From assembly GCA_002451165.1 (NCBI GenBank), contig DKBH01000098.1:1-25288 (forward strand): DNA of 25,288 nucleotides, in the 5' to 3' direction. The notes under the pieces were generated by a model. The model was not told the origin of the DNA. It saw only the letters and a list, made by a program, of their open reading frames with translations, and did not search any database. Both the position numbers and the translations under genes were made by a program. The stretch comes from Nitrospiraceae bacterium UBA6905. Its GTDB lineage: Bacteria; Nitrospirota; Thermodesulfovibrionia; Thermodesulfovibrionales; UBA6898. Positions 7,551 through 15,826 of this stretch are shown piece by piece (position 1 is the stretch's first letter; every line of letters starts with the position of its first letter).

Positions 7551-8178
7551 ATGAATAATACCGTGATACAGCTGATTCTTAACGCAGGATACGTCGTCAA
7601 GGCTGTTCTCCTCATCCTCATGACATTCTCGGTCATCTCATGGGCCATCATCTTCTACAAGCAAAAATATTTCACCAAGGCGAGACAGGGAATCAGAACA
7701 GTTCCAGCGCGCGTACCGTACCAACAGGGACCCCAAGTCACTCTTTCAGGCAACACGAAGCCTGACGCTCAGCCCCATTGCAAATGTATTCAAGGCAGTC
7801 TATGTTGACGATGCAAAGCGTGATAAGAACGAGGTGAAGCGCCTTCTGAGGAGATATGAAACCCTTGAGTCTGTCAAGCTGGAAAAATATCTGAATTTCC
7901 TGGCAACTACGGGATCGACTGCCCCGTTCATCGGACTGTTCGGCACGGTTTGGGGCATCATGAACGCGTTCCATGGCATTGGCGCCGCAGGCTCTGCATC
8001 TCTTGCGGTTGTGGCCCCTGGCATTGCTGAGGCCCTTATTGCCACGGCTGTCGGACTTGCTGCCGCGATACCCGCGGTCATTGCATACAACTATTATCTC
8101 AGCATGTCCCGGAAGATGATCATCGAAATGGAGGACTTCTCTGAAGACCTCCTTGAACTTTTCACCAAGACCGACTGA
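7551..8178 (+). pseudogene. tolQ: TolQ proton channel subunit with an apparent single-base insertion
   Basis: TolQ is the inner-membrane motor subunit that, with TolR, uses the proton gradient to energise TolA and keep the outer membrane constricted at division. The first frame (7551-7689) gives the N-terminal helix and an SWAIIFYKQ motif. The remainder, in the next frame (from 7690 to TGA 8176-8178), continues perfectly with ESEQFQRAYRTN, FLATTGSTAPFIGLFGTVWG and the final helices. The join needs removal of one G from GGG at 7688-7690. The corrected protein has about 208 residues, slightly short of typical TolQ. All other tol genes are intact, so either the gene is inactivated or the base is a sequencing or assembly error; I favour the latter. 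tolR starts at the base after the stop. Confidence 0.85.
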
Positions 8179-8580
8179 ATGAAGACAACGAGAAACAGGA
8201 CGGTTCTTTCGGAGATCAACGTAACGCCATTCGTTGACGTCATGCTGGTGCTGCTTGTTATCTTCATGGTCACTGCCCCTCTTTTGCAGCAGGGGGTGGA
8301 TGTGAACCTACCAAAAGCTAAAGGCAAGGACCTTCCTCCTGACGAAAGAATATCCCTGGTCATAAAACGGAACAGGACCATATATATGAACGACACCCCG
8401 ACCAGTATGCAGGAGATGAGACAGAAGCTCGAGGCGATCAGCAGACTGAACCCGAACGTTTTTCTCAAGGCGGACAAGGATGTTCCATACGGTCTGGTGG
8501 TCGAAGTCATGGGCGAGATCAAGGAGGCAGGTATAGAAAAACTTGGGATGGTCACGGAACCCAAGCTCGACCTGAAATGA
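8179..8580 (+). CDS. tolR: TolR/ExbD family biopolymer transport protein
   Basis: A 133-residue protein with one membrane helix near the N-terminus. It contains the signature NVTPFVDVMLVLLVIFMV, including the aspartate that carries protons in the TolQ-TolR motor. The periplasmic part is short and ends in EAGIEKLGMVTEP, the usual ExbD/TolR fold end. Its ATG follows the tolQ stop directly, and its own stop overlaps the next start by ATGA. The position between TolQ and a TolA-like protein, with TolB and Pal beyond, favours TolR over ExbD. Confidence 0.92.
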   Translation: MKTTRNRTVLSEINVTPFVDVMLVLLVIFMVTAPLLQQGVDVNLPKAKGKDLPPDERISLVIKRNRTIYMNDTPTSMQEMRQKLEAISRLNPNVFLKADKDVPYGLVVEVMGEIKEAGIEKLGMVTEPKLDLK

Positions 8581-9293
8581 AAGGGCCAAGCATTCAGAAG
8601 ACAACTGCCCTTTCTGCAGCCCTGCATCTGACCTTTTTCATCGTTGCCGCCGTGATCCTGAAGCAATCTCATTCTATCATTATCCCTTCACCTTACGTTG
8701 TCAGCCTCGTCAGCCCCTCCAGTCCATCAAAGGAACAGGTACCAGACAGCACGGCTGCCCGCGTTACCACAGATGCCAAAACCACTGAGCCGGCTCTAAA
8801 GCGGGATGAGACAGGTACTAAAACAGTAGAACGAGACAGACAAAAAGATTCTACAGCTAAAGATGCCAAGGTTGAGCAGAAACAGTTGGAAGATCGCCTC
8901 ACTGAGCTGCGGGCAAAGAAGAAGATAAAGGATATCGTCGGACTGAGGTCCAAGGTTCTTTCTATACGGGGAAGTGATGCCAAGACGCTGCATGCCGATG
9001 CTCAGCACAGGGCAGCAGGCCCGTCATCTCAGGGTACTCTTTTCGACAGCTATTATGCAAAAATCACGCAGCAGATCTGGCAAGAATGGGTCTATCCGGA
9101 TACCGGAGACAAGAACCTTGAGGCAGTCATTGCTGTGAAGATAGCCAAGGACGGTTCTGTAACTGTCCTTGGGCTGGAAAAAAGATCCGGGAATACCCTC
9201 TTTGACCGATCGGCTCTGCGAGCAATTTCCAAGGCATCCCCCGTTTCTCCTCCGCCATACGAAATGGAGATCGGCATGAGGTTTTTTCCATGA
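8577..9293 (+). CDS. tolA: TolA/TonB-like energy transducer
   Basis: A 238-residue protein with an N-terminal hydrophobic helix (about 9-28), a long Lys/Glu/Asp-rich probably helical middle (about 50-125) and a C-terminal TonB/TolA-type domain (about 155-238) containing YYAKITQQIWQEW and the late Arg-Ser-Gly and Phe-Asp-x-Ser-Ala-x-x-Ala motifs. It should span the periplasm and couple the TolQR motor to TolB or Pal. It overlaps tolR and tolB by 4 bp each. It is shorter than E. coli TolA, as is common outside Gammaproteobacteria. Calling it TolA rather than TonB rests on the operon. Confidence 0.82.
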   Translation: MKGPSIQKTTALSAALHLTFFIVAAVILKQSHSIIIPSPYVVSLVSPSSPSKEQVPDSTAARVTTDAKTTEPALKRDETGTKTVERDRQKDSTAKDAKVEQKQLEDRLTELRAKKKIKDIVGLRSKVLSIRGSDAKTLHADAQHRAAGPSSQGTLFDSYYAKITQQIWQEWVYPDTGDKNLEAVIAVKIAKDGSVTVLGLEKRSGNTLFDRSALRAISKASPVSPPPYEMEIGMRFFP

Positions 9294-10591
9294 GGACAAA
9301 TATCATAGGGCACCGACACAGGGACATAATGTCATGCGTGACAGTGATAACTCTCTTGACTCTTATATTGTTTATCGCTTGCTTGTTTCCTAGGACAGCT
9401 GCGGCAAAGGTATACATTGATATTACTTCACCCTCGGCAAAAAAACTCCCGATAGCAATTTACGACCTACAAGGGCCTTCGGGAAAAGAGATATCTGATA
9501 TCATTCGGGACGACCTTAGTTTTACCAGCCTCTTCATGTACATTGACAAGGCATCATATATCGAACCGCTTTCTGATAAATTCAGTCAGCAGAACTGGAA
9601 ACCACTCGGGATCGAAGCCGTCGTCAAGGGAACAACCAGGGGGAACAGCAGTCTTACTGCAGACATCACCGTTTACGATGTGTTCGACGGCAGGCCGGTC
9701 TTAACGCGCCAGTATCAATCGACTCCTGAACTCGTGCGCCAGCTCGCTCATTCGATCGCTAATGATATTTACCAGGCATTTACCGGTCAACCCGGCGTGT
9801 TCCGGACGAAGGTAGCTTTTGTTGCAGAAGATGATGGCGAGAAAGGTATCTACGTCATGGACTGGGATGGACATCGGGTAAAAAAACTTGGACTGAAAGG
9901 TACACTTGTCCTCTCTCCCCGTTGGTCCGCCGACGGCACGAAGATGATCTACTCATCGGAGCGGGGTAGACAATGGGGGATCTATCTGTTAGACTTTGTG
10001 AAAATGACGGAGAAGAGAATTGTCGCATCAAAAGGAACGAATATAGCCGGTGATTTTTTCCCCAAGGGCGATGCCATAACCTATTCATCGTCGAAAGACG
10101 GCACCCCCGACATCTATGTAATGTCCCTGAAGGACCACGAAAACAGGAAACTTACCCGAACGCAGGGTATCGAGGTCTCACCGACGGTATCTCCTAACGG
10201 CAACCATATTGCCTTTGTTTCTGACCGCGGAGGAAGCCCGCAGATTTACCTCATGCGTACAGACGGAAGCGATATCAGACGGGTAACATTCGAAGGATCG
10301 TACAATACTTCACCAAGTTGGTCTCCTTCAGGCGACAGGATCGTATTTTCCTGCAGACGAGGGAAAAATCAGATTTGTATTGTTAACCCCGATGGTTCGG
10401 ACCTTCTTCAGCTGACAGAGACCGGCAATAATGAAGACCCATCTTTCTCACCTGATGGCAGATATATTACCTTTTCATCGGATAGGGAGAAAATACGGGG
10501 AATCTATATCATGCGGGCAAATGGCGAAGGACAGAAAAAGATCAGTCCACCGGGACTCCGTTCATACGGCTCCCGGTGGTCACCAAACTAG
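9290..10591 (+). CDS. tolB: Tol-Pal system periplasmic protein TolB
   Basis: A 433-residue protein, the usual size. A hydrophobic segment (about 14-36) ending in Thr-Ala-Ala-Ala-Lys is a plausible cleaved signal. An N-terminal anticodon-binding-like domain follows (about 38-170), then a six-bladed beta-propeller whose repeats each show Ser-Pro-x-Trp/Phe-Ser-Pro-x-Gly and Ile-Tyr-x-Met-x-x-Asp-Gly motifs. TolB binds Pal and is pulled by TolA. The start overlaps tolA by ATGA. An in-frame ATG at residue 14 (MSCVTV) would give a more typical signal peptide and is an alternative start. Confidence 0.95.
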   Translation: MRTNIIGHRHRDIMSCVTVITLLTLILFIACLFPRTAAAKVYIDITSPSAKKLPIAIYDLQGPSGKEISDIIRDDLSFTSLFMYIDKASYIEPLSDKFSQQNWKPLGIEAVVKGTTRGNSSLTADITVYDVFDGRPVLTRQYQSTPELVRQLAHSIANDIYQAFTGQPGVFRTKVAFVAEDDGEKGIYVMDWDGHRVKKLGLKGTLVLSPRWSADGTKMIYSSERGRQWGIYLLDFVKMTEKRIVASKGTNIAGDFFPKGDAITYSSSKDGTPDIYVMSLKDHENRKLTRTQGIEVSPTVSPNGNHIAFVSDRGGSPQIYLMRTDGSDIRRVTFEGSYNTSPSWSPSGDRIVFSCRRGKNQICIVNPDGSDLLQLTETGNNEDPSFSPDGRYITFSSDREKIRGIYIMRANGEGQKKISPPGLRSYGSRWSPN

Positions 10592-10605
10592 CAATAATGA
10601 TTAAG

Positions 10606-10612
10606 AAGGAGG
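10606..10612 (+). promoter_or_regulatory. Ribosome binding site deciding the pal start
   Basis: AAGGAGG, five bases before the ATG at 10618. It rules in that start over the longer GTG-initiated frame at 10576, which would overlap tolB and put residues before the lipoprotein signal. Confidence 0.8.
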
Positions 10613-10617
10613 AAGAG

Positions 10618-11187
10618 ATGAAATCAGGAAAACGTGTTGTACTCGTTCTCATGGTATTGTTCGCATTCGGACTTGTTGCCTGCCAAAAGAGGGCTGTTAC
10701 CAAGGCCGACACAGGTCAGCAGGCGCAACCGCAAACCATGGAGAAGAAGGACCAGGAAAAAGTGTCGGAAAGCAAGATCGACTCCACTATCGAGTCTGTA
10801 GATGTGAAGGACAAGGATGCGCAATACGCAGAGAGCAAGGAGAGCATGTTCTCCGACATTCTCTTTGATTATGATAAATACGATGTTGCAGATAAATACA
10901 AGTCGGTTCTTCAGTCCGTCTCATCCTGGATGGCAAAGAATACTTCCGCCCGTCTCTCTATCGAAGGCCACTGCGACGATCGCGGCACAAACGAATACAA
11001 TCTCGCACTTGGAGACCGCCGCGCAAAGGCTGTCAAGGACTATCTTGTGAGTCTCGGCGTAGCAGCGGACAGGATCAATGTGATCAGCTACGGTGAGGAA
11101 CGTCCCCTCTGCAATGAGCAGACAGAAGTCTGTTGGGCCAAGAACAGGCGTGCTCATTTCGTAGTCCTTACCAAGGTGGGCAAGTAG
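10618..11187 (+). CDS. pal: Peptidoglycan-associated lipoprotein Pal
   Basis: A 189-residue lipoprotein. The signal ends in Leu-Val-Ala-Cys with the lipidated cysteine at position 22. A charged linker follows, then an OmpA-type peptidoglycan-binding domain (about 75-185) with ILFDYDKYDV, the EGHCDDRGTNEYN motif and RRAKAVKDYL, which contain the Asp and Arg that grip diaminopimelate. Pal ties the outer membrane to the wall and is recycled by TolB. The cysteine in EGHCD and the pair in PLCNEQTEVCW are typical of Pal. It lies 26 bp after tolB. Confidence 0.96.
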   Translation: MKSGKRVVLVLMVLFAFGLVACQKRAVTKADTGQQAQPQTMEKKDQEKVSESKIDSTIESVDVKDKDAQYAESKESMFSDILFDYDKYDVADKYKSVLQSVSSWMAKNTSARLSIEGHCDDRGTNEYNLALGDRRAKAVKDYLVSLGVAADRINVISYGEERPLCNEQTEVCWAKNRRAHFVVLTKVGK

Positions 11188-11192
11188 GCGTG

Positions 11193-12089
11193 ATGAAGAC
11201 GTGGCTTTTACTCTTGATCCTACTGCTGTCGGCCTGCGCCTCGAGTAATGACTTCAACCGCCTAAGGAGCCAGGTCTATGAATTGCAGCAGTCATCGTCT
11301 GAAACCAGGAAGGACGTTGATTCCGTAAAGGAAAAGACCGCCGGCGCTGTAAAAGAGGATTCTCTTTTTGCCGTGAGGGAAAGCCAGGCGGATATCCTTG
11401 CAAAAGTCAATGAGAACGCGAGAGGCTTGCAGGAACTTCGAGGCAGATTCGACGAAAACCGCTATTTCACGGAAAAGACATTCAAGGAATCTTCTTCTGA
11501 ACGCGAACTAGTAAGGACCCAAATAGCGGCGCTGGAAACCCAGGTAAAGGCCCTGAGAGATAGGCTTGCACTCATCGAGGGCCCGGCAAAACGCCAAGGA
11601 GAAACATCCGAAGCAATAGGCTCCTCGATAACGGCAGCAGAGACGGCGAAAACTGCAAACGAGCAACAGGATGAAAAACCTGCTCCTACAGATGACAGCA
11701 TGTCTGCTACCTATGATGCCGCCTATCAGCTTTTCAAAGAAAAGAAGTATAAGGATTCACGAAAAAAGTTCGAGTCCTTTCTCGGGGAATTTCCGAAATC
11801 GAAACTTGCTGATAATGCTCAGTTTTGGATCGCTGAATCTTACTATGCGGAAAAGGACTTTGAGAGCGCAATCCTTTCCTATGAGACTCTGCTGAAGAAA
11901 TACCCGGAGAGTAGCAAGGCAAGCGGTGGCATGCTCAAACAGGGTTTTGCATTTATCGAGATTGGTGATGTGAAGACCGGGAGGATCATTCTCACCAAGG
12001 TCATGGAAAAATATCCTGACTCTAAAGATGCCGAACTTGCGAAGAAGAAGATCGTGGACCTAGACAAGAAATCGCCCAAAAAGAGATAG
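11193..12089 (+). CDS. cpoB: Tol-Pal system protein CpoB/YbgF (lipoprotein form)
   Basis: A 298-residue protein from the ATG at 11193. A short signal ends in Leu-Leu-Ser-Ala-Cys (Cys15), indicating a lipoprotein, whereas E. coli CpoB is soluble in the periplasm. Residues about 20-140 are charged and heptad-like, matching the coiled-coil trimerisation part. Residues about 175-295 contain three TPR units with the YDAAYQLFKEKKYKDSRKKF and FPKSKLADNAQFWIAESYY patterns. CpoB links Tol-Pal to peptidoglycan synthesis at division. A longer frame starting at 11133 overlaps pal and is rejected because it lacks the signal. moaA begins 5 bp after its stop. Confidence 0.9.
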   Translation: MKTWLLLLILLLSACASSNDFNRLRSQVYELQQSSSETRKDVDSVKEKTAGAVKEDSLFAVRESQADILAKVNENARGLQELRGRFDENRYFTEKTFKESSSERELVRTQIAALETQVKALRDRLALIEGPAKRQGETSEAIGSSITAAETAKTANEQQDEKPAPTDDSMSATYDAAYQLFKEKKYKDSRKKFESFLGEFPKSKLADNAQFWIAESYYAEKDFESAILSYETLLKKYPESSKASGGMLKQGFAFIEIGDVKTGRIILTKVMEKYPDSKDAELAKKKIVDLDKKSPKKR

Positions 12090-12094
12090 GGTCC

Positions 12095-13093
12095 ATGCGG
12101 GATAGATTCTCACGAATGATCGATTATCTGCGCATATCGGTCACTGACAAGTGCAATCTACGGTGCATCTATTGCATGCCTGCCGACGGCGTTTTGCCGG
12201 TACGCCATACTGATATACTCCGCTACGAGGAAATCATCCGTATTGCGTCAGCCGCAGCCCGCCTTGGCGTTAGGAAGATCAGGCTGACAGGCGGTGAACC
12301 CCTCATCCGAAGAAATCTGCCGTTTCTCATTTCATCTCTGCGCAAAATTGAGGGCATCGAGGATATTAGTCTCACGACGAACGGGACATTACTCGGGCAG
12401 CATGCAAAGACGCTTGCCTCCGCCGGTCTCAACAGGGTCAATATAAGTGTCGACTCCTTACGGTCACGTCGTTATGGCGAAATAACGCGGGGAGGGCGCT
12501 TGGACGCCGTATTAATGGGGATCCAGGCAGCGGAAGAGGCCGGGCTCAGCCCGCTGAAGATAAATATGGTGCCGGTGCGCGGGATAAATGAAGACGAGAT
12601 CCTGGACTTTGCAAGGATCACCATCGATACCGAACGTCATGTGCGGTTCATCGAATGCATGCCCGCCGGCTCTGCGAATTTCTGGGAGCCGGAGAAATAC
12701 ATAACCACCGATGAAATACGGAACACGATTGAGACCCTTGGTACTTTGTTACCTATAAAGGTGAGGAAGAACGGGCCATCAAAATACTTTCGATTTCACG
12801 GAGCGAGTGGCGTCATCGGCTTTATCAGTGCGCTCACCCACCACTACTGCGAAGACTGCAACCGGCTGAGACTGACGGCCGATGGCATGCTCCGTCCCTG
12901 CCTGTTTTCTGAGACAGAGATCGATATCCGATCTGCGATCAGAGCCGGCGCTCCGGACAAAGAGATTGAGCGCTTGCTCGAATTGTCGATCGCGGTAAAA
13001 CCCCAAGGTCATATGTTAGGCAGTATATCCTCTCTCTCTTCATGCGTCTCTCCTCACGTGGTCAAACGACCCATGTCCCGTATTGGCGGATGA
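12095..13093 (+). CDS. moaA: GTP 3',8-cyclase MoaA
   Basis: A 332-residue radical SAM enzyme that, with MoaC, turns GTP into cyclic pyranopterin monophosphate, the first step of molybdenum cofactor synthesis. It has the N-terminal cluster Cys20-x3-Cys24-x2-Cys27, the GGEPL SAM-binding motif, and the second C-terminal cluster Cys252-x2-Cys255-x13-Cys269. It ends in Ser-Arg-Ile-Gly-Gly; the C-terminal GG is needed for activity in known MoaA. The stop overlaps the moaC start by ATGA, and it follows cpoB by 5 bp. Molybdenum or tungsten enzymes are therefore expected in this organism. Confidence 0.96.
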   Translation: MRDRFSRMIDYLRISVTDKCNLRCIYCMPADGVLPVRHTDILRYEEIIRIASAAARLGVRKIRLTGGEPLIRRNLPFLISSLRKIEGIEDISLTTNGTLLGQHAKTLASAGLNRVNISVDSLRSRRYGEITRGGRLDAVLMGIQAAEEAGLSPLKINMVPVRGINEDEILDFARITIDTERHVRFIECMPAGSANFWEPEKYITTDEIRNTIETLGTLLPIKVRKNGPSKYFRFHGASGVIGFISALTHHYCEDCNRLRLTADGMLRPCLFSETEIDIRSAIRAGAPDKEIERLLELSIAVKPQGHMLGSISSLSSCVSPHVVKRPMSRIGG

Positions 13094-13566
13094 ATAAATT
13101 CTCTCATCTGGACAGAAACGGTAAGGCCCGCATGGTAGATGTATCGGGGAAAGCTGTAACGACACGCGAGGCAGTAGCACGCGGTGCTATCTCAATGAAA
13201 AAAGCTACGCTTGCCCTTATCCTGACAAATCAGGTGGCCAAGGGAGACGCAATCAGCACCGCCCGTATCGCAGGAATCATGGCGGCGAAGAATACTCCGG
13301 GGCTTATACCACTTTGCCACCCCCTACAGATTTCATCGGTCGGTATTGACTTTTACTTCGAGAGAAAAAAAGGACAGATAGTCATCGAGTCTCGGGTGAA
13401 CGTCACGGGTCAGACCGGCGTCGAAATGGAAGCCTTAACCGCCGTCACCGTTGCCGCACTGACAATCTACGATATGTGCAAGGCCGTCGACAAGGAAATG
13501 GTCATCTCAGATATCATGCTCGTTGAAAAACGCGGCGGCAAAAGCGGCGTATTCCTCCGCTCATAA
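13090..13566 (+). CDS. moaC: Cyclic pyranopterin monophosphate synthase MoaC
   Basis: A 158-residue protein, the usual length, from the ATG at 13090 that overlaps the moaA stop. The family motifs FSHLD, MVDVSGK, IPLCHPL, GQTGVEMEALTAV and the lysines in AVDKEM and VEKRGGKSG are all present. It acts on the product of MoaA. The longer frame starting at 13042 lies inside moaA and is rejected. It converges on the next gene with only 28 bp between, and no clear terminator is seen there. Confidence 0.96.
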   Translation: MNKFSHLDRNGKARMVDVSGKAVTTREAVARGAISMKKATLALILTNQVAKGDAISTARIAGIMAAKNTPGLIPLCHPLQISSVGIDFYFERKKGQIVIESRVNVTGQTGVEMEALTAVTVAALTIYDMCKAVDKEMVISDIMLVEKRGGKSGVFLRS

Positions 13567-13594
13567 GATCTTTTCACCGACAGAGAACAGGTGA

Positions 13595-15058
13595 CTACCG
13601 TGTCTGCTCCAGACCTCTCTTTGCTTTTTCATTGCCGGGGTCTATCTTAAGCGCTTTTTGAAACGATAAATGTGCCTTCTTCTTAAGTCCAGCCTTCATA
13701 TAGACAAGTCCAAGATGGGAATGGAATTCTGCGTTAAACGGCTCGATCTTCAGCGCCGCCAAAAGGGCCTCTTCAGCTTCCTTGGTATGTTCGGGAACCT
13801 TTGAATATGCAAGCGATAGATAACTCAGGTATCCGGCATGTTTCGGCGCCAACTGTGCAGCTCGTTTGAACCTTTCAATCGCCGCCTGGTAATTACCTTT
13901 TCTGAATTCTCTAACGCCATCCCGATGCTCTTCTGCTGCCCGAGTTTCTGAATCTCCTTCCTCTGCCTGCTTCCCTGATCGGAGCGATGCAAGATACGCT
14001 ATACGCTTCTGATCGTCTTTCAGAGTATCATACGCCCTGGTCAACGCATCAAAAATCTCCGTGAGCTTCATCTTAAGTGAATAGTCGTCAGAACTGAAAT
14101 ACCGGTCAGGATGAAACTCCTTAGTAAGCCGATAATAACTTTTCTTGAGAGCTTCGCTGTCAGCCCTTTCATCCACTTCCAGCAGCTCCATCATATTCAG
14201 GCTGCCGAGATGTGCAAAGGTTTCTTCAATCTTCCTGCGAAAAATCTCTTCTTCCGCTGTATAGGGCTTAAGGATATCATCCAGAGAGATTACGTCTTCA
14301 TCCATATGTTGTTCTTTCCTCTGGTCAGCCCCTTTTTTACCCTGCGCAACCTCTTCAAGCATACCGATCGCCCAGAGTACATAGAGGACCTTCATCGCCT
14401 CAAACGATCCCATCCAAGAACTATCGACAATCTGCTTGATAGACTTCTTCCCATCGACGAGCGATAGTATCTTCTTGTCCTGTTGACTCAGTTCAATGTC
14501 CTGAAAAAGACTCAGGGGATCAGCGCTCAACTTAAGCACGGAATCTGTATGCGGCATCTCGCTCCTGATCCTGGTCAAGTTAACGATCTTATTCACCCCG
14601 CTATAGATCAGATTACCAACACTGTTCTTCAGAGTGATGACCTCCTGTGTAGGGAATTCTCCTTCGTGAAAAGCATAGTCTCCTTCCTCGACGAGGAACA
14701 TGCTTTGAACGATCTCGCGCACCTGGTATTTGACACCCCAAAAGAGATCTTTCGGCACAAGGTAACCGAGTTCAACAAGTATCGCCCCCTGCCGTTTCCC
14801 CTTTGACGCCTTGAGAACCTCAACAGACTTATCGTATTGTTCGACGGTAATCTTGCCCGCCTTCAGGAGCATTTCTCCCAGCCGGTCATCCTCAAACGTC
14901 GAAGAGGCAAAGACAACATCTCCGCCACTAAAGTATATTTTTTTTGTAAATGACCGGGTTGTAAGCGAAAGCGTCCCGGTCTTCCTGCTCCTGTTCAGGC
15001 TCATCAGAATTTTTACTAGCGCGATATCTTTAACGTTGCCGGTTAATGGTATTTCCAT
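13595..15058 (-). CDS. DUF4388-DnaJ-TPR multidomain protein
   Basis: A 487-residue protein with three parts. Residues 1-165 are a DUF4388 (PatA-N-like) domain opening with LTGNVKDIALVKILMSL, a module found in gliding and signalling proteins. Residues about 287-355 are a J domain with the His-Pro-Asp motif at 316-318, the Hsp70-stimulating signature. Residues about 380-480 are TPR units ending in KIDPGNEKAKRGLEQ. There is no signal peptide, so it is probably cytoplasmic. GAGGGAAATC precedes the ATG. It is the last gene of a minus-strand run and overlaps the small upstream gene by 29 bp. A role bringing Hsp70 to a signalling or motility complex is inference. Confidence 0.85.
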   Translation of the reverse strand: MEIPLTGNVKDIALVKILMSLNRSRKTGTLSLTTRSFTKKIYFSGGDVVFASSTFEDDRLGEMLLKAGKITVEQYDKSVEVLKASKGKRQGAILVELGYLVPKDLFWGVKYQVREIVQSMFLVEEGDYAFHEGEFPTQEVITLKNSVGNLIYSGVNKIVNLTRIRSEMPHTDSVLKLSADPLSLFQDIELSQQDKKILSLVDGKKSIKQIVDSSWMGSFEAMKVLYVLWAIGMLEEVAQGKKGADQRKEQHMDEDVISLDDILKPYTAEEEIFRRKIEETFAHLGSLNMMELLEVDERADSEALKKSYYRLTKEFHPDRYFSSDDYSLKMKLTEIFDALTRAYDTLKDDQKRIAYLASLRSGKQAEEGDSETRAAEEHRDGVREFRKGNYQAAIERFKRAAQLAPKHAGYLSYLSLAYSKVPEHTKEAEEALLAALKIEPFNAEFHSHLGLVYMKAGLKKKAHLSFQKALKIDPGNEKAKRGLEQTR

Positions 15059-15272
15059 GATTTCCCTCTTCTGCCTGCTTCCGGGCTACTGAGATCTCTT
15101 CATACAGAATATCCCGTTCACTCCTGAGGTTCTGCAGCCGAACAGAAATATCCCTGAGATCCTCGGCCTGTCGCCGTACGGTATCCCTGAGCAACACGAT
15201 ATAGTATCCCTCAAGGCAGACCAGGGCAAGAAGTGCGGCGACAGCCAGGTATTTGCCGATAATCTGCCTCAT
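15030..15272 (-). CDS. Small membrane-anchored coiled-coil protein
   Basis: An 80-residue protein with one membrane helix at about 8-27 and a charged coiled-coil-like stretch at about 30-68 (VRRQAEDLRDISVRLQNLRS). The topology resembles FtsL/FtsB-type septal proteins, but there is no sequence motif to name it. A purine-rich site precedes the ATG. Its 3' end overlaps the DUF4388-DnaJ-TPR gene by 29 bp, supporting translation and a shared transcript. Function unknown. Confidence 0.65.
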   Translation of the reverse strand: MRQIIGKYLAVAALLALVCLEGYYIVLLRDTVRRQAEDLRDISVRLQNLRSERDILYEEISVARKQAEEGNHGNTINRQR

Positions 15273-15319
15273 ATCTTTCCGGATTTCCTTTTTCCTATTT
15301 GTTCAGCCCCCGCCGCAAT

Positions 15320-15826
15320 TTAATGGTATCTCGTTACCGCAAACCTGAATATTTCCATTTGTTCATCCGACCAGATGCCCGCCTTCATCTTTGCTATTCT
15401 GAGCTGTTCCTCCGCAGTGTCGACTCCTTCAAGGTCCGGCAAAAGCAGCCCCCGCTTCAGCCCCTGGGATACAATCACACCGTATTTCTTCGGATCTAGA
15501 TCGCCGATCGCCTCGATTCTTTCAGGAACTGAAAGAACATCAACAGAATATACTATATCATCAAGTTCTTCTTCCGTCACGGCGGAAAACCTCGGGTCCT
15601 GCGTAGCAGCAGCAATCGCGTTCTGTATAACCTCTTCAGCAATCGAATCCTTGCAGGGCTGGAATGTGCCGATGCAGCCCCGCAGGCTCCCGTGCTTTTT
15701 AAGACTCACAAAAACGCCCGCTCTTGCCGCATATTCAGCAGAGAGTTCCACCGGCGGGGATATCTTTCGTCCCCGCTTGACAAACTCCTCGATACTTTTT
15801 TTTGCGAGCTCAACGATGGGGTGCAT
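15320..15826 (-). CDS. amrA: AMMECR1 domain protein (AmmeMemoRadiSam system protein A)
   Basis: A 168-residue protein with the AMMECR1 hallmarks: GVFVSLKKHGSLRGCIGTF with the conserved Arg-Gly-Cys-Ile-Gly, DPRFSAVTEEEL, YSVDVLS, and a late GLLLPDLEGVDT. In many bacteria AMMECR1 accompanies a MEMO-family protein and a radical SAM enzyme, and the trio may modify a biomolecule of unknown identity. Neither partner is in this window. The ATG overlaps the stop of the polyprenyl synthase (TAATG), so the two are translationally coupled. The biochemical activity is unknown. Confidence 0.9.
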   Translation of the reverse strand: MHPIVELAKKSIEEFVKRGRKISPPVELSAEYAARAGVFVSLKKHGSLRGCIGTFQPCKDSIAEEVIQNAIAAATQDPRFSAVTEEELDDIVYSVDVLSVPERIEAIGDLDPKKYGVIVSQGLKRGLLLPDLEGVDTAEEQLRIAKMKAGIWSDEQMEIFRFAVTRYH

